A DNA stretch of 36,082 bases from positions 1-36,082 of the forward strand of contig NZ_BEWW01000314.1 of assembly GCF_002933955.1 (NCBI RefSeq), read 5' to 3'. Origin of the DNA: Prevotella sp. MGM2. Its GTDB lineage: Bacteria; Bacteroidota; Bacteroidia; Bacteroidales; Bacteroidaceae. The position numbers and the translations under genes are program-made. This document shows positions 8,771-17,640 of the stretch, piece after piece. Positions within the stretch are counted from its first letter, which is position 1. Each line of letters begins with the position of its first letter. The notes under the pieces were generated by a model, which was given only the letters and a program-made list of their open reading frames with translations, had not been told where the DNA came from and searched no databases.

Positions 8771-8802
8771 TTTGGCGCGATGGAAAATAAGGCGTATCTT
8801 TG
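8771..8802 (+). promoter_or_regulatory. Promoter of greA
   Basis: TTTG (8771-8774), a 20-nt spacer and TATCTTTG (8795-8802) are a full match to the Bacteroidota consensus. The predicted start near 8809 gives a leader of about 120 nt. Confidence 0.88.
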
Positions 8803-8843
8803 CCGCAAGAAACACATATAGAGGACAGCAAATACAAGCAGAA

Positions 8844-8885
8844 AGGATTCCGCTCGCAGAGGGGCCGGAGTTCTTTCCGTTTTTA
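8844..8885 (+). promoter_or_regulatory. Leader hairpin with T-rich tail (candidate attenuator) before greA
   Basis: Within the greA leader AGGATTCCG (8844-8852) pairs with CGGAGTTCT (8866-8874), with two G-U pairs, and is followed by TTCCGTTTTTA (8875-8885). This is the shape of an intrinsic terminator placed 44 nt before the start codon, which would yield a short leader RNA of about 75 nt. Confidence 0.55.
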
Positions 8886-8928
8886 TCAACGTTCCCAGTA
8901 AAAAAGAAAACAATACAATAGAATCATT

Positions 8929-9399
8929 ATGGCTTACATGACACAAGAGGGCTACGACAAAATGGTGGCCCAACTCCGACACATGGAAACAGTTGACCGC
9001 CCCGCCGCTTCCGCAGCAATCGCCGAAGCCCGCGACAAAGGCGATCTCTCGGAAAACAGCGAATACGACGCCGCCAAAGAAGCGCAAGGCATGCTCGAAA
9101 TGAAAATAAACAACCTGAAAGCCGCCATTGCCGAGGCAAAAATCATTGACGCCAGCAAACTGCGCAGCGACATCGTTCAGATTCTCTCCACAGTAGAGAT
9201 GAAAAACGTCAAGAACGGCATGGTGATGAAATACACCATCGTGAGCGAAAGCGAAGCCAACCTGCGCGAAGGCAAAATATCCTCAACCACCCCTATCGCA
9301 CAAGGACTGTTGGGAAAGAAAGTAGGCGACGTCGTGGAAGTAAAGATTCCGCAAGGCACCATCCAGCTCGAGATTCTCAACATTTCGGTAGGAAACTAA
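8929..9399 (+). CDS. greA: Transcription elongation factor GreA
   Basis: GreA enters the RNA polymerase secondary channel and stimulates cleavage of backtracked transcripts. The 156-residue protein has the normal length. An N-terminal coiled coil (about 1-75) carries the tip motif GDLSENSEYDAAKEAQ (about 38-53) with the acidic residues that hold Mg2+ in the polymerase active site. A C-terminal FKBP-like domain (about 80-156) contains the conserved TPIAQGLLGKKVGD. The ATG at 8929 is supported by the conserved MAYMTQEGYDKM start. It has a strong promoter 130 bp upstream, a leader with a terminator-like hairpin, and is followed 28 nt later by the HIT gene, probably in one operon. Confidence 0.97.
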   Translation: MAYMTQEGYDKMVAQLRHMETVDRPAASAAIAEARDKGDLSENSEYDAAKEAQGMLEMKINNLKAAIAEAKIIDASKLRSDIVQILSTVEMKNVKNGMVMKYTIVSESEANLREGKISSTTPIAQGLLGKKVGDVVEVKIPQGTIQLEILNISVGN

Positions 9400-9427
9400 C
9401 GGAACTAACGCAAAAAAGTCTGCCGGT

Positions 9428-9823
9428 ATGACCATTTTCTCAAAAATAATCGCGGGAGAAATCCCCTCTTACAAGTGCGCTGAAAACGAAGAGTTCTACG
9501 CCTTCCTCGACATCAGCCCCGTAGCACAAGGACACACGCTCGTTGTTCCCAAACGCGAAGAAGATTATCTATTCGACCTCACGGACGAAGAACTGGCACG
9601 CATGACTGTTTTCGCCAAGCGTGTGGCCGGCGCCATCAAGGCGGCATTTCCCTGCCGGAAGGTGGGAATGGCCGTTCTCGGCCTTGAAGTGGCACACGCC
9701 CACATACACCTCATTCCCCTACAATCGGAAGGCGACATGGACTTCCACAAGGAAAAACTGAAGCTACCGGCCGAAGAAATGGCCCTTACGGCAGCGAAAA
9801 TCCTGGAGGCCTTCAACCGATAA
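9428..9823 (+). CDS. HIT family nucleotide-binding hydrolase
   Basis: The 131-residue HIT domain protein has the histidine triad HAHIH at 90-94 with the downstream LIPL, and a family-typical N terminus (TIFSKIIAGEIPSYK) at 2-16. Members hydrolyse nucleoside phosphoramidates or dinucleoside polyphosphates; the exact substrate is not determined. It follows greA by 28 nt without a promoter or terminator between them and is closed by a strong terminator at 9834-9893, so greA and this gene appear to form a two-gene operon. The protein is cytoplasmic, with no signal or membrane segment. Confidence 0.92.
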   Translation: MTIFSKIIAGEIPSYKCAENEEFYAFLDISPVAQGHTLVVPKREEDYLFDLTDEELARMTVFAKRVAGAIKAAFPCRKVGMAVLGLEVAHAHIHLIPLQSEGDMDFHKEKLKLPAEEMALTAAKILEAFNR

Positions 9824-9833
9824 AAAGCCTGTC

Positions 9834-9902
9834 AACGCGGCGAACGGCGTTCTTCATTGATATTGCAATAAAGGAAGAACCGTTCACCGCGTTTCTTTTT
9901 CC
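9834..9902 (+). terminator. Terminator of the greA-HIT operon
   Basis: A long stem pairs AACGCGGcGAACGG plus TTCTTC with GAAGAAcCGTTCaCCGCGTT (9834-9893), followed by TCTTTTTCC. It starts 11 nt after the HIT stop codon. Confidence 0.9.
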
Positions 9903-9963
9903 TCCTCTCTCCCACTCTATTCCTTTTCCATCCGTCCATATCATTCTCTCATCTGTCATACGC

Positions 9964-12456
9964 ATGAAAACACGTATTATTTCCCTCGCAACATCCGGTC
10001 TGCTGGCTGCAGTCACGGCATCGGCGCAAAACAACGTCGTATGGTTTGACACGCCCACCAGTCTCAACGGCCGCTCCATCTGGTACGGCGGCCATCCCGA
10101 GAAGTTCACCAACGGCATCAAGCCCATTAACGCGGGCGACCGCAACTACAATCCCGACAGGGAATGGGAGGAGCGTTCCCTTCCCTTGGGCAACGGCAGC
10201 ATCGGCGCCAACATTTTAGGCTCCATCGCTACCGAGCGCATCACGCTCAACGAGAAAACCCTCTGGCGCGGCGGCCCAGGAACCGGCAAAGCCGGACAGA
10301 AAGGCACACCGGCGGGTGCGGCCAATTACTGGAACATGAACAAACAGTCGGCGCACCTCATTCCTGAAATCCGTCAGGCTTTCGCCGATGGCGACAACGA
10401 CAAAGCTTCCCGTCTCACGTGGCAGAACTTCAACAGCACCGTGCCTTATGAAGCCACCGGTGAGGAAGAATTCCGCTTCGGCTCATTCACCACGCTGGGC
10501 GAGCTCTGCATCGAAACCGGCCTCAACGAAACGGGCGTAACGGACTATCGCCGCGCCCTGTCGGTGGATTCAGCCTATGTTTCCGTAACGTTCAGCACAG
10601 ACGGCCATACCTACGAACGACAAGCCTTCATCTCGTACCCCGACAACGTAATGGCCGTGCGCTTCAAGGCTGACGGGGAAGGACTGCAGAACCTGCGTCT
10701 CGTTTACGAACCCAATCCCGTGTCGGAGGGCAACTTCGTAGCCGAGGGCAACAACGGCCTTTGCTTTTCCGGCATACTCGACAACAACGGCATGAAGTAC
10801 GTGGTTCGGCTGCAAGCCGTTGCGAAAGGCGGAACGGTAAGCAACACCGGCGGGGCACTCACCGTGAAAGGCGCCGACGAGGTGACATTCCTCCTCACGG
10901 CCGACACAGATTACCGCCCGAACTTCGACCCTGACTTCAACGATCCGAAAGCTTACGTAGGCGTAGACCCGTCGGCCACAACAGAGGTGTGGATGAAAGC
11001 CGCCTCCAGGAAGAAATTCGACAAACTCTTCAAGAAACATTACAAGGACTACGCCGCACTCTACAACCGTGTGAAGTTCAATCTCGAAGGCAACGCACCG
11101 GCACTGCCCACCGACAAACGTCTGAAGGCCTACCGCGAGGGAAACGCCGATCCGATGCTTGAGACGCTCTATTATCAGTTCGGGCGGTATCTGCTCATTG
11201 CATCGTCTCGCCCAGGCAACCTGCCGGCCAACCTGCAAGGCATCTGGCACAACAACGTTGACGGGCCGTGGCGCGTGGACTACCACAACAACATCAACCT
11301 GCAAATGAATTACTGGCCGGCCTTGCCGACCAACCTCACTGAGTGTGCCGAACCGCTCACCGACTTCATCCGCCTGCTCGAAAAGCCGGGCCGGGCCACT
11401 GCCAAGGCCTATTGGGGAGCCCGCGGCTGGGCGGCCGGCATTTCGGCCAACATCTTCGGTTTCACCGCACCTCTTGAAGGAGCCGACATGTCGTGGAACT
11501 ACAATCCCATGGCGGCCTCGTGGCTGGCCACACATCTGTGGGACTATTATGACTACACGCGCGACACCGACTTTCTGCGACAGACGGCCTACCCGCTCAT
11601 CAAGGGCTGCGCCGAATTTACCGAGGATTTCCTCTGGCACCGCCCTGACGGCAGCTATACCGCCGCACCGTCCACCTCGCCCGAACACGGCCCGATAGAC
11701 CAAGGGACAACGTTCACCCATGCCGTGGCGCGCGAAATACTCCTATGCGCCGTCAACGCGGCCAAGACGCTGAAAGTGGACCAGGCCGAAGTGCGGCAAT
11801 GGCAGCATGTGCTGGACAATATCGTTCCTTACAAGGTGGGGCGTTACGGCCAGCTGCTGGAATGGAGCACCGACATCGATGATCCCAAAGACCAGCACCG
11901 CCACGTCAACCACCTCTACGGCCTTCATCCCGGCCATACCATCTCGCCGCTCACTACGCCTGAACTGGCCGAAGCCTCACGCGTAGTGCTCAACCACCGC
12001 GGCGACGGAGCCACAGGCTGGAGCATGGGCTGGAAACTCAACCAATGGGCCCGCCTGCACGACGGCAACCGCTCCTACAAGCTCTACGGCAACCTTCTCA
12101 AGAACGGTACGGCCGATAACCTGTGGGACGTTCATCCGCCCTTCCAGATAGACGGCAACTTCGGCGGTACGGCAGGCGTCACGGAGATGCTCCTCCAGAG
12201 CCACGCCGGCTGCCTGCATCTGTTGCCCTCACTTCCCGATGCCTGGGCCGCCGGAAGCATCAGCGGCCTCCGTGCCCGCGGCAACTTCGGCGTAAGCATC
12301 TCCTGGCAGAACGGTCGCCTGAAAGAAGCCGTGGTTACCTCAGGCTCCGGCGAGGCCTGTACCGTACGCTACGGCAACGACACGCTTACATTCCCTACCA
12401 AGCGCGGCAAAAACTATACCTTGGTGCTCACCAACGGACATCTCAGTCTGAAATAA
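9964..12456 (+). CDS. Secreted alpha-L-fucosidase, GH95 family
   Basis: The 830-residue protein has a signal peptide (about 1-21, ending ASAQ) and the GH95 layout: an N-terminal beta-sandwich with ERSLPLGNGSIGANILGS (about 66-83), then the (alpha/alpha)6 catalytic domain. The catalytic features of GH95 (AfcA-type inverting 1,2-alpha-L-fucosidases) are visible: the YHNNIN segment at 440-445 with the two active-site Asn, general acid Glu574 in SPEHGP, and Asp730 in DGNFGG. It would release fucose from host mucin glycans or related oligosaccharides in the periplasm or outside the cell. GH95 also includes L-galactosidases, so substrate is not certain. It stands alone, with no SusC/SusD pair or other glycosidase nearby. 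A bidirectional terminator follows. Confidence 0.93.
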   Translation: MKTRIISLATSGLLAAVTASAQNNVVWFDTPTSLNGRSIWYGGHPEKFTNGIKPINAGDRNYNPDREWEERSLPLGNGSIGANILGSIATERITLNEKTLWRGGPGTGKAGQKGTPAGAANYWNMNKQSAHLIPEIRQAFADGDNDKASRLTWQNFNSTVPYEATGEEEFRFGSFTTLGELCIETGLNETGVTDYRRALSVDSAYVSVTFSTDGHTYERQAFISYPDNVMAVRFKADGEGLQNLRLVYEPNPVSEGNFVAEGNNGLCFSGILDNNGMKYVVRLQAVAKGGTVSNTGGALTVKGADEVTFLLTADTDYRPNFDPDFNDPKAYVGVDPSATTEVWMKAASRKKFDKLFKKHYKDYAALYNRVKFNLEGNAPALPTDKRLKAYREGNADPMLETLYYQFGRYLLIASSRPGNLPANLQGIWHNNVDGPWRVDYHNNINLQMNYWPALPTNLTECAEPLTDFIRLLEKPGRATAKAYWGARGWAAGISANIFGFTAPLEGADMSWNYNPMAASWLATHLWDYYDYTRDTDFLRQTAYPLIKGCAEFTEDFLWHRPDGSYTAAPSTSPEHGPIDQGTTFTHAVAREILLCAVNAAKTLKVDQAEVRQWQHVLDNIVPYKVGRYGQLLEWSTDIDDPKDQHRHVNHLYGLHPGHTISPLTTPELAEASRVVLNHRGDGATGWSMGWKLNQWARLHDGNRSYKLYGNLLKNGTADNLWDVHPPFQIDGNFGGTAGVTEMLLQSHAGCLHLLPSLPDAWAAGSISGLRARGNFGVSISWQNGRLKEAVVTSGSGEACTVRYGNDTLTFPTKRGKNYTLVLTNGHLSLK

Positions 12457-12487
12457 GCACCAAGCCGGCACACATACCGGCAACGCC

Positions 12488-12530
12488 ACAAAAATCCCGA
12501 AAAGCAACGATGGCTTTTCGGGATTTTTGT
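12488..12530 (+). terminator. Bidirectional terminator between the fucosidase gene and tyrS
   Basis: A perfect 18-bp stem (12488-12505 with 12513-12530) has a 7-nt loop and a T-rich arm in both directions (ending GGGATTTTTGT on plus). It separates the convergent fucosidase and tyrS genes. Confidence 0.92.
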
Positions 12531-12573
12531 GCGTCCAATATACACTCATTCACGCCGTCTACACCGTTTGCGA

Positions 12574-12837
12574 CTTTAACACATTTAACTTTCCGAAACA
12601 TTCCGGTATGTTAAAACATAGGTTGTGTACAGGAAAAGAGAAAAAGAACGTATCGGAATTTTAACGCGAATACTTGGAATTAAAATTGTAATACGGGGAT
12701 TTTCAGAAGAGAATACTGCTTTTTTCTCTTTAATTTTGTCAGAAAAGCACTGAAAAAGCGGGACTTCCCCATGGAAAGCCCCGCTCCGCTATTACAAATA
12801 TACAACATTTTCCGCCGGAAAGCAAGAAATGTTAAAA
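12574..12837 (-). repeat. Intergenic promoter-hairpin repeat, copy C (full)
   Basis: This 264-bp copy runs from ctttaac (12574) to gttaaaa (12837). Minus-strand order: a degenerate -33 CTTG (12823-12826), a 20-nt spacer with TTTCC/GGAAA, TATATTTG (12795-12802), and a hairpin of AGCGGGGCTTTCC with GGAAGTCCCGCT (12785-12757), followed by TTTTTC. The second module (CCGTATT..., TTCCGATACG) is followed by TTCTTTTTCT, and a distal module closely matches copy B. The promoter begins 35 bp after the tyrS stop codon, in tyrS orientation. Confidence 0.87.
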
Positions 12838-12860
12838 TCGTATTTCCGTGAAAACCATGT

Positions 12861-14156
12861 TCACTTCACAGTGATGAGGAAGTAATTCTTCTTGCCGCGC
12901 TGCACAATGAGGAACTTGCCGCCTACGAAGTCCTCCTCACCGATAATCTGGTCGAAAGCCTGTAACTTCTCCTTGTTAAGACTCACACCGCCGCCTTGCG
13001 CCATTTTACGCATCTCGCCTTTCGAAGCAAAACACTGCGTTGTCCCGGCCAGGAGGTCTACGGCTTTGGCACCTACAGCCATAGCCTTCTCTACGGTGAA
13101 TTGCGGCACACCGTCAAACACGCTCAAAAGGGTCTCCTCATCAAGTTTCAGAAGACTTTCCTTCGTGGCTTTGCCAAAGAGGATATCCGAAGCCTCTACG
13201 GCCATTTCATAATCCTCGCGGCTGTGAACCATGCAGGTCACTTCCTCGCCCAAGCGCTTCTGCAACAGGCGACGGCCCGGGTCTTCGCGGTGAGCGGCCA
13301 CCAGACCGTCTATTTCGTCCTTGGTAAGGGAGGTGAATATCTTGATATAGCGTTCAGCCTCCTCATCGCCCACATTGAGCCAGAACTGATAGAATTTATA
13401 AGGCGTAGTGTAGCGGCGGTCGAGCCATACGTTGCCCTGCTCCGTCTTGCCGAACTTCTTGCCGTCGGCCTTCGTAATGAGCGGACAAGTCAGTGCGAAG
13501 GCCTCGGCCTCACTGCCCAGTTTGCGGCGTATAAGCTCAGTTCCGGTAGTAATGTTGCCCCATTGGTCGCTGCCGCCCATCTGGAGTTTGCAGCCCTTTT
13601 CCTGATAGAGATGCAGGAAGTCGTATCCCTGCAGGAGCTGGTAGGTGAATTCCGTGAAGGAAAGGCCGTCGCTGGCCTCACCGTTGAGTCGGCGCTTCAC
13701 GCTGTCCTTGGCCATCATGTAGTTGACGGTGATATGCTTGCCTATTTCGCGTGCGAAGTCGAGGAAGGAATAATCCTTCATCCAGTCGTAGTTGTTCACC
13801 AGCTCGGCGGCATTGGGCGCCCCGCTCTCAAAGTCGAGGAAGCGGGCCAGTTGCGCCTTGATGCAGCTCACGTTGTGGCGCAGCACGTCCTCCGTCAGCA
13901 GATTGCGCTCGGCACTCTTTCCCGAGGGATCGCCAATCATTCCCGTCGCGCCGCCCACGAGGGCCAGCGGCTTGTGTCCCGCGCGCTGAAAGTGGCGGAG
14001 CATCATCACGCCGCAGAGGTGGCCGATGTGCAGGGAGTCTGCCGTAGGGTCAATGCCTACGTAAGCCGTCACCGTTTCCCTTTCAAGAAGTTCTTCCGTG
14101 CCGGGCATCATTTGGTGGAGCATGCCGCGCCACCGCAATTCTTCTACAAAATTCAT
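12861..14156 (-). CDS. tyrS: Tyrosyl-tRNA synthetase
   Basis: TyrS charges tRNA-Tyr with tyrosine. The 431-residue class Ic enzyme has the HIGH motif (SLHIGHLCG, 43-46), [13 protein letters not shown], the binding segments [11 protein letters not shown] and GGSDQWGN, and the KMSKS-equivalent KFGKT at about 232-236. A C-terminal S4-like RNA-binding part ends in [19 protein letters not shown]. Length and motif order are normal. The start ATG 14156 ([12 protein letters not shown]) fits Bacteroidales homologues. It is the last gene of a minus-strand group with ruvB and ybeY, and repeat copy C begins just beyond its stop codon. No clear promoter box is seen immediately upstream. Confidence 0.97.
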   Translation of the reverse strand: MNFVEELRWRGMLHQMMPGTEELLERETVTAYVGIDPTADSLHIGHLCGVMMLRHFQRAGHKPLALVGGATGMIGDPSGKSAERNLLTEDVLRHNVSCIKAQLARFLDFESGAPNAAELVNNYDWMKDYSFLDFAREIGKHITVNYMMAKDSVKRRLNGEASDGLSFTEFTYQLLQGYDFLHLYQEKGCKLQMGGSDQWGNITTGTELIRRKLGSEAEAFALTCPLITKADGKKFGKTEQGNVWLDRRYTTPYKFYQFWLNVGDEEAERYIKIFTSLTKDEIDGLVAAHREDPGRRLLQKRLGEEVTCMVHSREDYEMAVEASDILFGKATKESLLKLDEETLLSVFDGVPQFTVEKAMAVGAKAVDLLAGTTQCFASKGEMRKMAQGGGVSLNKEKLQAFDQIIGEEDFVGGKFLIVQRGKKNYFLITVK

Positions 14157-14260
14157 GATGTTCTTCTGTTATTTTATCGTTTCTATTGTTTTTGATGATA
14201 AATGCAGCCTCCGTCAGGTAACGGAAGCAAAGCGCCTGCCGTTCTCACGGCGTGCAGCAG

Positions 14261-14683
14261 TCAGTCCGTCTGCCGGAGCATGGCCAGAGCCTCGTCCTCC
14301 GCCGCCTCCATGATTTCGCGCTCTCCGGGTCCTTTGTCGTCGATACCGCAGAGGTGGAGCACTCCGTGTATGATAACGCGGTGTAGCTCCTCATCGTAGT
14401 CCTTTCCCAACTGTTCGGCGTTGGATCGCACCGTGTCGAGACTGATAATGAGATCGCCGGCAATGACTTCGCCCTCACAGTAGTCGAAGGTGATGATATC
14501 GGTGTAATAGTCATGCTGCAAGTACTGGCGGTTCACTTCGAGTATTTTCTCGTCGTCGCAGAATACATAGGCCACTTCGCCCACACGGCGGGCATACCGT
14601 CTGGCCACGGCCCTTACCCATGCCGACACTTGCCGGCGGCTGATGGCGGGCATGCGGACGTTGATGGTGTTGTAGGAAATCAT
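14261..14683 (-). CDS. ybeY: Endoribonuclease YbeY (rRNA maturation factor)
   Basis: YbeY is a single-strand endoribonuclease that acts in 16S rRNA 3'-end maturation and ribosome quality control. The 140-residue protein from ATG 14683 (MISYNTINVRMP) contains YYTDIITFDY (TDVLSFP equivalent), GDLIISLDTV and the metal motif HGVLHLCGIDDKGPGE. The third histidine of the usual HGxLHLxGxDH motif is absent here (IDDK follows), which I recall as a common variant in Bacteroidota. The open frame reaches 14824, but that extension looks non-conserved and overlaps the end of ruvB. Adjacent minus-strand genes are ruvB and tyrS, a mixed housekeeping group. Confidence 0.92.
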   Translation of the reverse strand: MISYNTINVRMPAISRRQVSAWVRAVARRYARRVGEVAYVFCDDEKILEVNRQYLQHDYYTDIITFDYCEGEVIAGDLIISLDTVRSNAEQLGKDYDEELHRVIIHGVLHLCGIDDKGPGEREIMEAAEDEALAMLRQTD

Positions 14684-14789
14684 CGGATGAATGTGTTTGG
14701 AATGAATGAAAAGTGGGGAATAAGCCGAAAGACCTGCCGCAACCTGCCACACAGCCGGCGCGCCATCCGGAGAGCCTGCGCGCGAACTG

Positions 14790-15830
14790 TCAGAACAACG
14801 AAGGCTGAGCCGGATTGCCGGCATAAAAGTCGCGTCCCAAATGCCTGTAAGCCTGCTCCGTCACCTCGCGCCCGCGGGGTGTGCGACGTATGAAGCCTTC
14901 CTTGATGAGAAACGGCTCGTACACTTCCTCCAGCGTTCCGGCATCCTCTCCGATGGCTGTGGCTATGGTTGTAATGCCTACGGGACCTCCCTTGAACTTG
15001 TCGATGATGGTCAGGAGAATCTTGTTGTCTATCTCGTCAAGCCCGTAGCGGTCAATGTTGAGCGCTTCGAGGGCATAACGGGCGATGGGCGTGTCGATAC
15101 TCCCGTTTCCCTTTACCTGAGCGAAGTCGCGCACGCGGCGCAACAGGGCGTTGGCAATACGTGGCGTACCGCGCGAACGGCCCGCTATTTCGGCCGCAGC
15201 CTCGGCGGTGACAGGCACACGAAGGATGTCGGCCGACCGGCAGATGATGCGCTGCAGCGTGAGGGCATCGTAATATTCGAGATGGAGATTGATGCCGAAA
15301 CGGGCACGCAGTGGAGCGGTGAGAAGGCCGCTGCGTGTGGTGGCCCCCACGAGTGTGAAGGGATTGAGGTCTATCTGTATGGAACGTGCCGCCGGCCCGC
15401 GGTCTATCATTATGTCTATGCGGTAGTCCTCCATGGCGGAGTAAAGATACTCTTCCACCACGGGTGAAAGGCGGTGGATTTCGTCGATAAAGAGAACGTC
15501 GTTCGGCTCAAGGCTCGTGAGCAGACCGGCCAAATCGCCGGGTTTGTCAAGCACAGGTCCGGAGGTAATTTTAAAGCCCACCCCCAACTCGTTGGCAATG
15601 ATGTTTGAGAGTGTTGTCTTGCCCAGTCCGGGAGGGCCGTGCAGAAGCGTATGGTCGAGCGGCTCGCCGCGGAACTTGGCCGCTTCCACGAAGACACAGA
15701 GATTCTCCACCACCTTCTGCTGCCCGCTGAAATCCTCAAAGGCCAGCGGACGCAAGGCGTTTTCAAAGTCGCGTTCAGGCGGAGCCGGCGACTGCTGCTC
15801 GGCACGTATGTCGAAAGTATCGTCTGTCAT
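14790..15830 (-). CDS. ruvB: Holliday junction branch migration helicase RuvB
   Basis: RuvB is the AAA+ motor that, with RuvA, migrates Holliday junctions during recombination and repair. The 346-residue protein shows Walker [11 protein letters not shown], Walker [11 protein letters not shown], the sensor segment [11 protein letters not shown], a lid domain with [19 protein letters not shown], and the C-terminal winged helix with [17 protein letters not shown]. The start is placed at ATG 15830 (MTDDTFDIR). The frame extends to 15878, but this would put the start upstream of the TAACTTTG promoter box at 15839-15846. The box lies only 8 nt before the ATG, so the mRNA is predicted to be nearly leaderless. 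ybeY follows after 106 bp. Confidence 0.96.
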   Translation of the reverse strand: MTDDTFDIRAEQQSPAPPERDFENALRPLAFEDFSGQQKVVENLCVFVEAAKFRGEPLDHTLLHGPPGLGKTTLSNIIANELGVGFKITSGPVLDKPGDLAGLLTSLEPNDVLFIDEIHRLSPVVEEYLYSAMEDYRIDIMIDRGPAARSIQIDLNPFTLVGATTRSGLLTAPLRARFGINLHLEYYDALTLQRIICRSADILRVPVTAEAAAEIAGRSRGTPRIANALLRRVRDFAQVKGNGSIDTPIARYALEALNIDRYGLDEIDNKILLTIIDKFKGGPVGITTIATAIGEDAGTLEEVYEPFLIKEGFIRRTPRGREVTEQAYRHLGRDFYAGNPAQPSLF

Positions 15831-15838
15831 ATATGGCG

Positions 15839-15846
15839 CAAAGTTA
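15839..15846 (-). promoter_or_regulatory. Promoter -7 box of ruvB
   Basis: The minus strand reads TAACTTTG, matching TAnnTTTG, ending 8 nt before ATG 15830. This placement rejects the longer ruvB start. The -33 element is not clear. Confidence 0.6.
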
Positions 15847-15920
15847 CTGATAATTTGCCACACGCCACCGCTTTGCACGCGCTATTTTAAGCAGGATACC
15901 GGTGAGAGGCCGTTTCCCGA

Positions 15921-16158
15921 CATTAACATTTTTAACGTTTCAAGGCAAAGAAATAAAGATTTCCGGATGTGGAAACGATGAAAAAAATACGGGAATACGG
16001 CGTTTTTTAATTCGAATACTTGGAATTAAAATTGCAATACGGACTTTTTTTATCGGGAAATGACTGAAAAACAAGAAAAAAGAGGTCTCAAAAACCTCCC
16101 AGCACATTTCTCCTACAAAGATACGACATTTTCTTGCCGAAAGCAAGAAAAGTTAAAA
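15921..16158 (-). repeat. Intergenic promoter-hairpin repeat, copy D (full, divergent)
   Basis: This 238-bp copy runs from cattaac (15921) to gttaaaa (16158). Minus-strand order: CTTG (16144-16147), a 20-nt spacer containing TTTC/GAAA arms, TATCTTTG (16116-16123), and a hairpin of GAGGT with ACCTC (16098-16094 with 16086-16082), followed by six T. The second module has CCGTATT elements and a TATTTTTTTC run. The stem sequence is unrelated to the other copies but still pairs. It lies in the divergent ruvB/SpmAB gap (15831-16334) and fills about half of it. Confidence 0.82.
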
Positions 16159-16300
16159 CGAAAAGGGCAGCCGCGACTAATTGTTAAATCAATAGGCGGA
16201 GTCGGACTCTTTTGCTAAAAAATGTGATAGAAGAGACCATTTTCCCGACCGGCGGACCATAAATACACACTGCCGGTGAACGCACCCGCCTTTTTATGGT

Positions 16301-16308
16301 TAACTTTG
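16301..16308 (+). promoter_or_regulatory. Promoter -7 box of the SpmA/B-like gene
   Basis: TAACTTTG matches TAnnTTTG, 26 nt before ATG 16335. The -33 region is weak. A nearer ATG at 16322 is out of frame. Confidence 0.6.
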
Positions 16309-16334
16309 CAGACGCAAAAAAATGAAATCAGCTT

Positions 16335-17567
16335 ATGGTGCTTAACTACATCTGGATTGTATTCTTCATCGCAGCCTTTGTCATAGCATTTGTCAGACTG
16401 GTGTTTATGGGCGACGTCGATGTCTTTCCGGCTATCATCAACTCCACGTTCGACACTGCCCGCACAGCGTTTGAAATCTCCCTCGGCCTGACCGGTGTGC
16501 TCTCGCTCTGGCTCGGCGTGATGAAGATAGGCGAACGCGGCGGCATCATCAATGCTCTGGCGCGCCTGCTCGGACCGGTCTTTGCCAGGCTCTTCCCCGC
16601 CATACCCAAGGGACACCCCGTGGTAGGCAACATCTTCATGAACCTATCGGCCAACATGCTGGGCCTTGACAACGCCGCCACGCCGCTGGGCCTCAAGGCC
16701 ATGGAAGGCCTACAGGAACTGAACCCGCAAAAGGACACGGCATCGGACCCGATGATTATGTTCCTCGTACTGAACACCTCGGGACTGACCATTGTTCCCG
16801 TGGGCATTCTCGTCTACCGCGCCCAGATGGGAGCGGCGCAGCCCACCGACATTTTCATACCGTTGCTTCTGGCCACGTTTTTCTCTACGCTGGCCGGCAT
16901 CGTAGTGACGAGCCTCTACCAACGCATCAACCTGCTCAACCGCACCATTCTGCTCACACTGGGCGGCCTGTCGCTCACCGTAGCCGGCGTGATGTGGGGA
17001 TTCTCACGCCTTGACGGCGCCACAATGAACATCGTAGCCACTACCTCTGCCAACGTGCTGCTCTTCACCATTATCATGACATTCCTGCTGGCAGGGGTAC
17101 GCAAAAGAATCAACGTCTACGAGACTTTTATCGAAGGCGCCAAAGAAGGGTTCGCCACAGCCGTACGCATCATCCCTTATCTCGTAGCCGTTCTGGTGGC
17201 CATCGGCGTGTTCCGGGCCTCAGGAGCGATGGACTGGCTCATCGGCGCCATCGGTGCAACCCTCCGGGCCACAGGCGCGGCCACAGAATGGGTGGGCGCA
17301 CTGCCCACGGCACTGATGCGCCCCCTGAGCGGCAGCGGTGCGCGCGGCATGATGGTAGACGCCATGCAGACTTACGGCGCCGACTCCTTCATAGGCCGAC
17401 TCAGCTGCATATTCCAAGGTTCAACGGACACTACATTCTACATCCTGGCCGTATACTTCGGGTCAGTGGGCATAAGAAAAACAAGACACGCCGTAGCCTG
17501 CGGCCTGCTGGCCGACCTGACAGGCATCATAGCGGCAGTATTCATCTGCTATTTCTTCTTCGGATAA
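16335..17567 (+). CDS. Fused SpmA/SpmB-type nucleoside-recognition (Gate) membrane protein
   Basis: The 410-residue inner-membrane protein with roughly ten hydrophobic helices joins an SpmA-like half (about 1-190; GLTGVLSLWLGVMKIGERGG, then NMLGLDNAATPLGLKAM) to an SpmB-like half (about 220-410; EGAKEGFATAVRIIPYLVAV and PLSGSGARGMMVDAMQTYG). In Firmicutes spmA and spmB are separate genes tied to spore-core dehydration; in this non-sporulating phylum the fused form is common and its role is unknown. The Gate (nucleoside recognition) domain suggests transport or gating. The start ATG 16335 lies 26 nt after a TAACTTTG box. The flippase gene follows after 73 bp and M16 after that, a possible envelope-related transcription unit. 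Confidence 0.87.
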   Translation: MVLNYIWIVFFIAAFVIAFVRLVFMGDVDVFPAIINSTFDTARTAFEISLGLTGVLSLWLGVMKIGERGGIINALARLLGPVFARLFPAIPKGHPVVGNIFMNLSANMLGLDNAATPLGLKAMEGLQELNPQKDTASDPMIMFLVLNTSGLTIVPVGILVYRAQMGAAQPTDIFIPLLLATFFSTLAGIVVTSLYQRINLLNRTILLTLGGLSLTVAGVMWGFSRLDGATMNIVATTSANVLLFTIIMTFLLAGVRKRINVYETFIEGAKEGFATAVRIIPYLVAVLVAIGVFRASGAMDWLIGAIGATLRATGAATEWVGALPTALMRPLSGSGARGMMVDAMQTYGADSFIGRLSCIFQGSTDTTFYILAVYFGSVGIRKTRHAVACGLLADLTGIIAAVFICYFFFG

Positions 17568-17640
17568 CATTTCCCGACAATCGGAGGCAGGTTCCCTTTA
17601 CGGAAAAATCGGCCGCCCTACCGTCATTTTCAAATATATC

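Noticed and set aside
10570-11721. Minus-strand open frame of 383 codons across the fucosidase gene
   Set aside because: Shadow of the GH95 coding strand, with no motif, promoter or conserved start.
16215-16616. Minus-strand open frame of 133 codons overlapping the SpmA/B-like start
   Set aside because: It crosses the promoter and start of the membrane protein gene and is hydrophilic shadow sequence without homology cues.
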